From Deltaproteobacteria bacterium (GTDB lineage: Bacteria > Desulfobacterota > WTBG01 > CAIYCZ01 > CAIRTM01), in the NCBI GenBank assembly GCA_016932595.1, contig JAFGCP010000309.1:1-39555 (forward strand): a stretch of DNA of 39,555 nucleotides. The letters are read 5' to 3'. The notes beneath the pieces were generated by a model. It had not been told where the DNA came from. It did no database searches and saw nothing but the letters and a program-made list of their open reading frames with translations. Made by a program: the position numbers and the translations under genes. This document shows, in pieces, positions 9,961-18,353 of this stretch (positions within the stretch are counted from its first letter, which is position 1; every line of letters begins with the position of its first letter).

Positions 9961-10356
9961 TTACGCTTCTGCTGTTGTTGCAGCGGGTTCGGCTGCCTCT
10001 ACAAGAGCTTCAGCAGGTATTGAGGCCTCAGCAGCAGCCAGTTCGCCTTCACTGCCGGCATGGCTGAAGTTTTTTTCGAGCTTAAGCACGGTATAGCGAA
10101 TAACCTGTTCATTGTAGCGCACCGTGCGGTCAATGTCTTTGAGCGTTTCAGCCGTACCGGTAAAGAAAAGGAAGCAGAAATTGCCTTTTGTATGCTTTTT
10201 GATGGCATATTTCAAATTGCGCTTGCCCCATTTTTCGGTTTTAAGCATAGAGCCGTTATGTTTAGCAACGACTGCTCCAAGGGCGCTGAACAATTCATCC
10301 ATGACGGAATCGCTTGACTCCGGCTGGAAGATTATGCAGAGTTCGTATCCTTTCAA
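9961..10356 (-). CDS. rpsF: 30S ribosomal protein S6
   Basis: MKGYELCIIFQPESSDSVMDELF...KWGKRNLKYAIKKHTKGNFCFLFF; adjacent to rpsR and rplI. Confidence 0.95.
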   Translation of the reverse strand: MKGYELCIIFQPESSDSVMDELFSALGAVVAKHNGSMLKTEKWGKRNLKYAIKKHTKGNFCFLFFTGTAETLKDIDRTVRYNEQVIRYTVLKLEKNFSHAGSEGELAAAEASIPAEALVEAAEPAATTAEA

Positions 10357-10388
10357 AATACATCCTCCTGATAAGAATGGTTTGGATA

Positions 10389-10706
10389 TTATAAGCTAAT
10401 ATCCTTTATGGTTACTTCGGTAAGCAGCTGACGGTGGCCGGTTTTTTTGCGATAGCCTTTTCGCCGTTTTGACTTGAAGATAATGACCTTCCTGCCTTTT
10501 GTCTGACGTTTGATTTCTGCTGATACTTTGGCGTTTGCAACAATCGGTGTGCCAATGTGAATGTCTTTTCCGTTTTCCGGAGCAACCATGAGCACGTCAG
10601 TGAACTCGATAGAGGAGCCCGGTTCACCTTCAAGCTTTTCAATCAATAGGCTGTCGCCAGGGGCGACCCGATACTGCTTACCACCCGTTTTCACGATGGC
10701 GTACAT
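10389..10706 (-). CDS. rplU: 50S ribosomal protein L21
   Basis: MYAIVKTGGKQYRVAPGDSLLIEKLEGEPG...FKSKRRKGYRKKTGHRQ. Confidence 0.97.
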   Translation of the reverse strand: MYAIVKTGGKQYRVAPGDSLLIEKLEGEPGSSIEFTDVLMVAPENGKDIHIGTPIVANAKVSAEIKRQTKGRKVIIFKSKRRKGYRKKTGHRQLLTEVTIKDISL

Positions 10707-10979
10707 AAATACACTCCTTGCAGGTTACGTGTTGAGCCGGTTAAGCTACTGCGCGTTAGCGCATCTGTCGCTTTGATAATTTCTCCCCGAGCCGTAGAGT
10801 TTTTGGGGATGATGTTATCTTTGATAATTAAAGAAGTGATAATTAGTTCATTTTTTTCTTTTTGTCAAGCAATTAATTTTACGCTTTTAGCTCAAACCTT
10901 TACAAGGCCTTCTTTTTTTAATTCAATCTTGCACGGCGCACAGCGGTTGTGCTAGTAGTATGTCTGATCATGATTGATA

Positions 10980-11000
10980 CCCCCTGCAGGCTGCAGGGGG
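10980..11000. promoter_or_regulatory. 21-bp perfect palindrome upstream of the sigma54-dependent response regulator
   Basis: CCCCCTGCAG G CTGCAGGGGG, ending 26 bp before the ATG at 11027. Confidence 0.5.
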
Positions 11001-11026
11001 CAACTCAGTGCCGCTCGCCTAAGATT

Positions 11027-12379
11027 ATGAAAAAGCAGCATATTTTATTGATTGATGATGATGAGTCGACGCTCAGCATGCTGTCGAAATTTTTTCTCAG
11101 GCAGAGTGCGTTTGTCCTGGAAGAAAGCGATGGCACGCACGCGCTGCAGATATTGCAGGAGGATGTTTTCGATGTTGTGATAACCGACCTTATGCTTGGT
11201 TCTGTAACCGGCATCGATATACTGAAAAAAGTCAAAGAAGTGGCTCCTCATACCGAGGTGATTATAATAACCGGCAACAGTTCGGTTGACTCTGCGGTGC
11301 AGGCAATGAAGCAGGGGGCCTTTGATTATATCACGAAGCCTATAGACCTGACTGAGCTCAATCTTGTGGTGCAGAAGGCCTATGAGCGGCAGCGCCTTGT
11401 CGCCGAAGTCAAGAATTTGAGAAGCCAGGTTAATGACCTGTTCAAATTCGACAATATTGTTGCAACAAGTCCGGCAATGCAGAAACTTCTCGCTATGGTA
11501 AGGCGCGTGGCCAGGTCCACCTCAACGGTGCTCATTGAGGGCGAAAGCGGCACCGGCAAAGAGGTTATCGCACATGCCATTTACAATTACAGCCTTCGAA
11601 GCGACGGCCCGTTTGTGGCAATCAATTGCGGGGCACTGCCTGAAACCCTGCTTGAAAGCGAGCTTTTCGGCTATGTCAAGGGAGCATTCACCGGCGCCAA
11701 TCTCACGAAAAAAGGTCTTTTCGAAGAGGCCCATGGAGGCACCATATTTCTAGATGAAATCGGGGAAACCAGCCCGGCTTTTCAGGTGAAGCTGCTGCGT
11801 GTTCTTCAGGAAAATGAAATTCGGCGCGTCGGGGATACCAAGGATATCGTCATCGACGTCCGCGTGCTTGCTTCAAGCAATGTGCCGATCAAGCAGCTGG
11901 TGGACGAGGGGCGCTTCCGTCAGGACCTGTATTTCAGGCTCAATGTGATTCCTCTGTATATTCCGCCTATCGCGGAGCGCCGTGAGGATATTCTGCCGCT
12001 TGCCCTTTTTTTTGTAGAGCGATACTGCAAGCGGACAAACAGGAGCTTAATCGGGCTGTCCAGAGACGCGATGCACAAGCTTGAGTTGTACGACTGGCCC
12101 GGCAATGTGCGGGAGCTTGAAAATACTATCGAGCGGGCCATGATTCTTGCGGAGACGGATGAGGTCACAGCCGATGATATATTGCTTGAAAACTATAATG
12201 GCAAAAAAGCGCAGTCGTATAATTTCTCGCACATGACTCTGCGTGACCTTGAGCGCCGCCATATAGAGGAAATGCTTATTCACTGCGGATGGAATCAGCG
12301 CGAGGCTGCCAAAAGGCTCAGCATCGGCTATAATACGCTCTGGCGTAAAATTAAAGAGTATGGCCTTGAACGCGCATAA
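11027..12379 (+). CDS. Sigma54-dependent response regulator (NtrC/AtoC family: receiver, AAA+, Fis HTH)
   Basis: [29 protein letters not shown] Walker [25 protein letters not shown] Walker [29 protein letters not shown]; the track start 10949 is upstream of the receiver. Confidence 0.95.
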   Translation: MKKQHILLIDDDESTLSMLSKFFLRQSAFVLEESDGTHALQILQEDVFDVVITDLMLGSVTGIDILKKVKEVAPHTEVIIITGNSSVDSAVQAMKQGAFDYITKPIDLTELNLVVQKAYERQRLVAEVKNLRSQVNDLFKFDNIVATSPAMQKLLAMVRRVARSTSTVLIEGESGTGKEVIAHAIYNYSLRSDGPFVAINCGALPETLLESELFGYVKGAFTGANLTKKGLFEEAHGGTIFLDEIGETSPAFQVKLLRVLQENEIRRVGDTKDIVIDVRVLASSNVPIKQLVDEGRFRQDLYFRLNVIPLYIPPIAERREDILPLALFFVERYCKRTNRSLIGLSRDAMHKLELYDWPGNVRELENTIERAMILAETDEVTADDILLENYNGKKAQSYNFSHMTLRDLERRHIEEMLIHCGWNQREAAKRLSIGYNTLWRKIKEYGLERA

Positions 12380-12459
12380 GGCGCTTGGTTGAAGCGTCAC
12401 GCGGGGGGCAGCTTCATCTGATCGGTCCCGGTTTTTTGAGATGCCTGTCACTCCTGCAT

Positions 12460-13836
12460 TCAATTGACCAGAAAAGGCCTTAAAACTTCCGAGCAGGACG
12501 ACGCTTTTATTCTCTGCAGAGCCGTTGTTTCAATCTGACGAACGCGCTCGCGTGAAATACCGAATTTTTCACCAATTTCTTCCAGTGTATGCTCTCCGTC
12601 GACGCCAAGCCCAAACCGCATGCGAAGAATTCTTTCGTCCCGGGGGGACAGACATTTGAGCATTTCTTCGGTTTCATGCTCCAGCTGATACTTGAGTACA
12701 TGCTCAATCGGCGACTGCGGCATGGTTGCCGCTATGCATTCATGCAGGTTGCTGCCATCTTCTCCAAAGGGTGTTTCCAGGGAGAGAGGATCACGTGTAA
12801 TCTGAAGAGCAAAATGAACATTGACCGTTTCATTATCGGGACCCACCACAGCGCTTTCTGCGGGCACGCGCTGCTCATCGTTTTTTGTTTCATGCAGCAG
12901 CTTTTTGATTTTATCGTTTATATACACGGGAATTCGGATCGTTGACGACTTGTCTTCTATTGCCCTGATTATGGTCTGGCGTATCCACCAGCTTGCATAG
13001 GTGCTCAGGCGGTTGCCCAGCCGGTAATCAAATTTCTCCACGGCCCTCATAAGCCCTATATTGCCTTCCTGAATCAAATCCGAAAGGGGAAGCCCTCGGG
13101 CTGCATATTTTTTTGCTATACCAACCACAAGGCGAAGATTTGCCCCTACCAGTTCATTTTTCGCTTTTTTTGCAGCTCGGTCGGCCTTCAGATACTGGCG
13201 CAGAAGCGACAGAATATTTTTTCTAGCTTTGTTTATCTTGGCGGGATTTATAAAGGGGTAGAGCTTTTTAACAGCTCCGGATTTGTACGTGCGCAGTAAA
13301 TCAAAATGCATGCACATATCATCCGTCTCAAGTACCGCTACCGCTTTTTCCCTGCAGAGCTTTTTGCTTTTGTAGTAGGTGTGTTTTTCATTTTCAAGGG
13401 TAGCCTCTACCGCCATGACGGTGCGGTGAGCCCTTTGTATTTTTTGCAGCAGATCAAGGAATTTCGTGGTGTTTTTGTCATGCGGCCCCTGTTTTGCTGA
13501 AGCGGGCGTTTTTTTCCAGTCTATAATCGTAGAAAAATTTACAGCCCACTGCCTGATGAGAGAGCGTTTTTTTTTGTCTGCTTCAGCATAAGCAATAGCC
13601 AGATCCATCTCCTTATCGCGCGACACGACAGGCCATGTTTTAATCTCATTGAGGTAGGCAGTTATAACATTTCCATGTGAGCTTTTATCGTGCAAATCCG
13701 AACCCACGGATTCTTCCGGCGCCTCTTTCTCGGTTGCACTGCACTCCTCATTCTCCACACATTCAGTTGCATCCAGCAGCATATCTTCAAAATCTTCGCC
13801 GTGTATAGCAATCTGTTTTGTATTCATAACATACAC
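12460..13836 (-). CDS. Sigma-70 family RNA polymerase sigma factor (group 1/2-like, RpoD/RpoS family) with an insertion between regions 1.2 and 2
   Basis: Region 2 [61 protein letters not shown]; region 4 [16 protein letters not shown]...[20 protein letters not shown]. Confidence 0.92.
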   Translation of the reverse strand: MYVMNTKQIAIHGEDFEDMLLDATECVENEECSATEKEAPEESVGSDLHDKSSHGNVITAYLNEIKTWPVVSRDKEMDLAIAYAEADKKKRSLIRQWAVNFSTIIDWKKTPASAKQGPHDKNTTKFLDLLQKIQRAHRTVMAVEATLENEKHTYYKSKKLCREKAVAVLETDDMCMHFDLLRTYKSGAVKKLYPFINPAKINKARKNILSLLRQYLKADRAAKKAKNELVGANLRLVVGIAKKYAARGLPLSDLIQEGNIGLMRAVEKFDYRLGNRLSTYASWWIRQTIIRAIEDKSSTIRIPVYINDKIKKLLHETKNDEQRVPAESAVVGPDNETVNVHFALQITRDPLSLETPFGEDGSNLHECIAATMPQSPIEHVLKYQLEHETEEMLKCLSPRDERILRMRFGLGVDGEHTLEEIGEKFGISRERVRQIETTALQRIKASSCSEVLRPFLVN

Positions 13837-14039
13837 CTTTCCTTTACTGTTCGGTCTATAAATGAAGCAAATAGCGTGCCGCTGTATTTTTTTTATAAAA
13901 AATTTTAACTATTCGTAATTGCAGTGTTTTTTTTAATTTAATGTGGGGTTTGGCAGGCACTGTTGTTCCAAAATGGAATAAGTGTGGCTGTATTGGAATA
14001 CTAGGATCTTTTTTTTCGAGCATTTAACTTTTTTCCCCA

Positions 14040-14161
14040 GCCGTATGCGTCGTGAAGCTTTTGGTTCGTTAGCCCGTGCTATATTTTTGCAGGCTACGCC
14101 GGTACTGGTGGTCCACCAAAGGCTCGAACCGCACTGGTTGCCTCACCAAAAGCTTTCAGGT
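14040..14161. repeat. Large imperfect inverted repeat
   Basis: Outer arms share AAGCTTTTGGT/ACCAAAAGCTT; inner GTTCGttaGCC/GGCTCGAAC; TGGTGG-T-CCACCA near the inner part. Confidence 0.45.
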
Positions 14162-14193
14162 CTCCGCATGGTTACAATATTTTGTTAAATGCC

Positions 14194-14349
14194 CAGCAGG
14201 CTGTTGAAAAACGCCCATCTGCTGCGTTGCACTCATCATGCTTCACTGCGGCCTACGAAAAGTACGCCTCATTTCTCATGATTTCGCGCGCCTTGCATCT
14301 GAGCATTTTTGAACAGTATGCCTTAACTGACTTTTTCAACAACCTGCTA
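14194..14349. repeat. ~156-bp palindromic MITE/REP-like intergenic element with ~18-bp terminal inverted repeats
   Basis: CAGCAGGCTGTTGAAAAA (14194-14211) versus TTTTTCAACAACCTGCTA (14332-14349), 16/18 complementary; subterminal and central segments also partly self-complementary. Confidence 0.7.
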
Positions 14350-14484
14350 GCAGAAAGTCAGCAACGTTAAAGCATAAAAACAGGTGTTTATTGTCTCAAG
14401 AAAACGATTGCCTGTGGCGATGGGTGCTGAAGCCGGCAGTTCAAATACTGCGTTTTTTTTGATTTTGTTTGCGGTGGGGCACAA

Positions 14485-14516
14485 AAAAAACCCATCCTTA
14501 TCTGGATGGGCTTTTT
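14485..14516 (-). terminator. Rho-independent terminator of the por/nuo-like operon
   Basis: Minus strand GCCCATCC AGATAA GGATGGG followed by TTTTTTTT. Confidence 0.85.
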
Positions 14517-14533
14517 CAATTGCGAGCGGTAGG

Positions 14534-16228
14534 TTATTTTATATATGCGACGTAGTCATCGCGGAAATGTTTCAGCGATGAGAGAACAGGTATGGGAGCT
14601 GTTTTTCCCAGTGCGCATGCTGAGGCGCTAATTATGGTTTCAGACATGTCCTGCAGCAGGGACAGGTCGTGAGCCGTTCCGCGGCCTGCAATAATTTCGT
14701 CGAGCATGGCGCACATTCTACATACACCTTCCCGGCAGGGGACGCATTTTCCGCATGATTCCTGAACGAAAAAGTCGGTCAGGTAGCGCGCTATTTTCAC
14801 CATATCCGTTGTTTCATCCATAATAACCATGCCGCCTGAACCAAGCATCGTTCCCGCGCTTTTGAGCGAATCATAGTCAACGGTGAGAGTTTCCAGGCTT
14901 GCTGGAATGACGCCTCCTGACGGGCCGCCGGTTTGTATGCTTTTGAGCTTTTTGCCGCCGTCGATACCGCCGCCGATTGTGTGTACAACATCTTTGAGCG
15001 AGGTGCCCATGGCCACTTCAATCATGCCTGCCCGGGTTATATTGCCCGAAAGGGACAGTACTTTGGTTCCTTTGCTTTTATCGCTTCCGATTTTTTTGTA
15101 CCATGCGCTGCCCTTGGCAATAATTACCGGCACATTGGCCCAGGTTTCAACATTGTTGATGCAGGTCGGCCTGGAAAAAAGGCCCTTTTCAACGGGGAAA
15201 GGAGGCCTCTGGCAGGGCTCGCCAATACGGCCCTCGATGCAGGCGATGAGCGCGGTTTCTTCTCCGCAGACAAAACGCCCGCCGCCTTCTTTAACTTTAA
15301 CCGCCATGCTGAAGGATGTTCCAAGAATATTGTCGCCGAGCAGTCCCAGTTCAGTGGCATCAGCTATGGCCTTTTGGAAGCGCTTCAGGGCTATGCGGTA
15401 ATTATCGCGGATGTACACATAGGCGGTACTGGCGCCGATGGCAAAGCCGCCGATAATGAGCCCTTCAAGCACAGAGTGCGGATCTGATTCAAGGTAGCTG
15501 CGATGCATGCCGATGCCGGGTTCTCCTTCACTGACATTGCAGATGAGGTATTTTTCCGGGCCGGCAGACTCGCGGCAGGCTTTCCACTTGAGGCCTGCAG
15601 GGAAGCCGCCGCCGCCGCGGCCGCGCAGCCCCGCATCAATAATATCCTTGATGATTGCTTCCGGCTTCATGGCAAGGGCCCTGGCAAGAGCTGCATAGCC
15701 ATCGCGAGCTATATATTCATAAATGTTTTCAGGATTGATGCTGCCGGCATTGCGCAGGATAACTTTGCGCTGCGCCTTCAGGAATTCGATATCATTGACT
15801 GACCTGACTGAAGCGCAGCCGCCTTCGTCAGCGCTGTACTGATACTTTATTTCACCCACAAGCGCATGGTCTTCACTGTCGACGCGCGCGAAAGCCATAT
15901 CCTCAACCACGCTGCCTGCTGCGACAGCATCAAGCAGCCGGTGTATATCCTGTTCTTTGACATTGCCATAAATGATTTTGGATTTGCCAGGCTGCTGAAT
16001 TTCAACGGTCGGCTCCATATGGCACAGGCCGGTGCAGCCGACTTTTGCTAGCTCGGCATTCATGTTCCGTGATTTCAGTCCGTACTCAAGCGCGCTGAGC
16101 ACCACGTCTGCGCCTTTTGCAATGCAGCAGGTTGACATGCCGACATTAATGCGCACTGTGCCGGGGAAGAGCGTTTTATTACCCTGTTCCTTTGCCTTTA
16201 CCAAATCTTCTGCCGTCTGTATTTTCAT
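14534..16228 (-). CDS. NuoF/HndC-like NADH-binding subunit with N-terminal thioredoxin-like [2Fe-2S] domain and no C-terminal ferredoxin domain
   Basis: GLRGRGGGGFPAGLKWKACRES...YLICNVSEGEPG...GGGRFVCGEETALIACIEG...ESCGKCVPCREG; ends at FRDDYVAYIK. Confidence 0.93.
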   Translation of the reverse strand: MKIQTAEDLVKAKEQGNKTLFPGTVRINVGMSTCCIAKGADVVLSALEYGLKSRNMNAELAKVGCTGLCHMEPTVEIQQPGKSKIIYGNVKEQDIHRLLDAVAAGSVVEDMAFARVDSEDHALVGEIKYQYSADEGGCASVRSVNDIEFLKAQRKVILRNAGSINPENIYEYIARDGYAALARALAMKPEAIIKDIIDAGLRGRGGGGFPAGLKWKACRESAGPEKYLICNVSEGEPGIGMHRSYLESDPHSVLEGLIIGGFAIGASTAYVYIRDNYRIALKRFQKAIADATELGLLGDNILGTSFSMAVKVKEGGGRFVCGEETALIACIEGRIGEPCQRPPFPVEKGLFSRPTCINNVETWANVPVIIAKGSAWYKKIGSDKSKGTKVLSLSGNITRAGMIEVAMGTSLKDVVHTIGGGIDGGKKLKSIQTGGPSGGVIPASLETLTVDYDSLKSAGTMLGSGGMVIMDETTDMVKIARYLTDFFVQESCGKCVPCREGVCRMCAMLDEIIAGRGTAHDLSLLQDMSETIISASACALGKTAPIPVLSSLKHFRDDYVAYIK

Positions 16229-16260
16229 TGTATTCCTCGTCAGTAACGCGGTTAATGCTC

Positions 16261-16920
16261 TTATGCAAGTGCCTCAATTTTGGCTTTTGCCTCGTCGCCC
16301 GTGTAGATTCTTCCGTCGATTTCAACGGCGGGGGAGCAGTCGCAGCAGCCCATGCACAGGGTTTTTTCCATGCTGACGGCCGGCGAAGCAGTCACTTTTT
16401 CTTCGATCTGCCGCGCAATGCCGTTTTTGTCATTGAGGTGGCAGGCCGTGCCGCAGCAGACTTTTACATGATGGCTTCCCGGGCGGGTGAGTCTGAAGGT
16501 TTTATAGAATGTCGCAACATTGTAGATGGTGCTCAAACTGATCCCTGTTTTGTTGCTTACGGCGCGCAGTGCTTCAACAGGCACATAGCCCACTTCATCC
16601 TGTATATCGTGCAGAATATACATGAGCTTATCCTGCGACGTGCCGTGCTTTTTGATGATCTCATCGATGACTTTTATGTCAAAATCGCCCAGTTCCTTGA
16701 ATTTTTTGAGAATGGCGGTTTTGAACGGATCAGGTACTATCTCCGCGACCACGGCTTTAACATGTTCCTCAAGAGCAGGGCCGCCCTGGGCTTTCTGTGC
16801 GATCACGGCAGACAGTTTTCCGCGGAATACTCCCCTCATCGCTTCAGGGACTTCGCCGAGCATGATTTCAAACATGGCTTCGCTTTTGCCTGACCAGGTT
16901 ATAGCTGTTGCCTCTGACAT
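16261..16920 (-). CDS. NuoE/HndA-like [2Fe-2S] subunit with an extra N-terminal helical domain
   Basis: LMYILHDIQDEVGYVPVEALRAVSNKTGISLSTIYNVATFYKTF...VKVCCGTACHL...CMGCCDCSPAVEI. Confidence 0.93.
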   Translation of the reverse strand: MSEATAITWSGKSEAMFEIMLGEVPEAMRGVFRGKLSAVIAQKAQGGPALEEHVKAVVAEIVPDPFKTAILKKFKELGDFDIKVIDEIIKKHGTSQDKLMYILHDIQDEVGYVPVEALRAVSNKTGISLSTIYNVATFYKTFRLTRPGSHHVKVCCGTACHLNDKNGIARQIEEKVTASPAVSMEKTLCMGCCDCSPAVEIDGRIYTGDEAKAKIEALA

Positions 16921-16965
16921 ATGAAACTCCCTAGTAGTGAATTATTTTGTTTCCGCGCCTTTTGC

Positions 16966-17688
16966 TCAGAGCGTTTTTTGAGTTTTGCTTTTCAGAAGTT
17001 CAAGGTTTGCGTTGACTTCTTCCTTCAAGGCAATGATTTTTTTTGCGCTCCAGCCGGCAAAGCGGGTCTGCGCCTTCACATAGCCCTCAACCGGCTGCGG
17101 GTTCGGGTCTTCACAGGTGATTTTATAGTATCCCTGGGCTATTTCATAGAGCGGGAAAACACGGCTTTCAACAGCTTTTCTCCCGACCTTCACCGTGTTT
17201 TCAGCCTCGAATCCCCATCCTACCGGGCAGGGGCAGAGGATATGCACAAAGGCTGATCCGGCGCAGTCCCAGGCTTTGCGAATTTTATCCACAAGGTCAA
17301 AGGGATGGCTCGGGCATGCTGTAGCGCTATAGTCGCAACCGCTTGCGCTTGCCACTGCCGGAAGTTTTTTCAGCATAACGGCCGTGTCAACCCTGCCGCC
17401 TGTGCATTCATTGTCGAAACAGATATGAAGAGCGCCCTCTTTTTTAGCAATGCTCAGCAGCGCAGGCTGTGAGCCTGCCGCAATGGCGCCGGAGTTAACA
17501 ATGATGCTTTCCTCCCACGGTATCTGCCATTTGGCCTGCTCTATATTCGCGCCGCTGCCTTCCAGCGCTTTGTAGACCTGACGTACGGCAAGTGCTACGC
17601 CGCAGCCTTTGCAGGCATTGTGACCTTTGGGCCCGAAATGCTCCTTGAAAGGCAGAAACTGTGCTGCATAAAGCGTGTATGTATCCAT
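16966..17688 (-). CDS. 2-oxoacid:ferredoxin oxidoreductase beta-subunit-like protein, short form (240 aa)
   Basis: GHNACKGCGVALAVRQVYKAL...CFDNECTGG...SHPFDLVDKIRKAW...HILCPCPVGWGFE...FPLYEIAQGYYKIT...VEGYVKAQTRF match PorB; GDG segment not seen. Confidence 0.85.
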   Translation of the reverse strand: MDTYTLYAAQFLPFKEHFGPKGHNACKGCGVALAVRQVYKALEGSGANIEQAKWQIPWEESIIVNSGAIAAGSQPALLSIAKKEGALHICFDNECTGGRVDTAVMLKKLPAVASASGCDYSATACPSHPFDLVDKIRKAWDCAGSAFVHILCPCPVGWGFEAENTVKVGRKAVESRVFPLYEIAQGYYKITCEDPNPQPVEGYVKAQTRFAGWSAKKIIALKEEVNANLELLKSKTQKTL

Positions 17689-18005
17689 TATTCAACCTCC
17701 TGCATGCTGACGGCGCCGAACCAGCACTCGCGATGACAGATGCCGCATCCTTTGCACAATTTGATATCAACATCATAAAACCCGTCTTCCTGCCGACTGA
17801 TGGCTGCGTCCGGGCAGTAAATATAGCAGAGTGCGCAACGCACGCACAATGTCTTGTCCCATACAGGGCCAAATTGCGGTTTGGTTCCCGGCGTATAAGG
17901 CTGCGCTTGCCCTGCTTCCAGCAATTGACAGCCCACTTTTTCCTGCTTGAATGTTTTGCTGATCAAAGTTGGGTCTCCTTTGCGATTTTGATTGTAATTA
18001 TGCAA
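17688..18005 (-). CDS. 2x[4Fe-4S] ferredoxin, PorD (delta subunit)-like
   Basis: CVRCALCYIYCPDAAI and CKGCGICHRECWFGAV; PorD-like DGFYDVDIKLCKGCGIC linker. Confidence 0.9.
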   Translation of the reverse strand: MHNYNQNRKGDPTLISKTFKQEKVGCQLLEAGQAQPYTPGTKPQFGPVWDKTLCVRCALCYIYCPDAAISRQEDGFYDVDIKLCKGCGICHRECWFGAVSMQEVE

Positions 18006-18076
18006 AATTATAGTTAATGAATGTGCTATGGCAAAGTATAAAATTAGATTGTAAGCTTATATTTTACCCCTTTAAT

Positions 18077-18082
18077 TGTCAA
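18077..18082 (-). promoter_or_regulatory. Possible -35 element (TTGACA) for the por/nuo-like operon
   Basis: Perfect TTGACA on the minus strand; the -10 is poorly defined (TATAAG at 15-nt spacing). Confidence 0.25.
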
Positions 18083-18200
18083 GCCATTTTTGGGTTGTTT
18101 TATCCGGTGCAGGAGACTGTGCCGTAATTAAAATGAACGTTGATTCTGGTGCGTCGCCCGCGCTCCGCCACGGCTGAAAGAAGGTTGCTTGTTTTTTTAA

Positions 18201-18238
18201 ACAGCGCAGAAGCGAATGGTCATTTGCCCCTGCGCTGT
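18201..18238. other. Hairpin in the divergent intergenic region upstream of panE
   Basis: ACAGCGCAG ... CTGCGCTGT, 9-bp perfect arms. Confidence 0.5.
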
Positions 18239-18353
18239 ATCAGAACTGCCTGGGCTCATTCAGCATGGGCAAAGATTATATACCTGCGATACAATCTCCT
18301 GTGACGGGTGTGATGGCCTTGAATAAAGAAACATTTTTCTGCCTGGGAGGTAT

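Noticed and set aside
14933-15487. 184-aa plus-strand ORF
   Set aside because: Antisense to the NuoF-like gene, no family resemblance.
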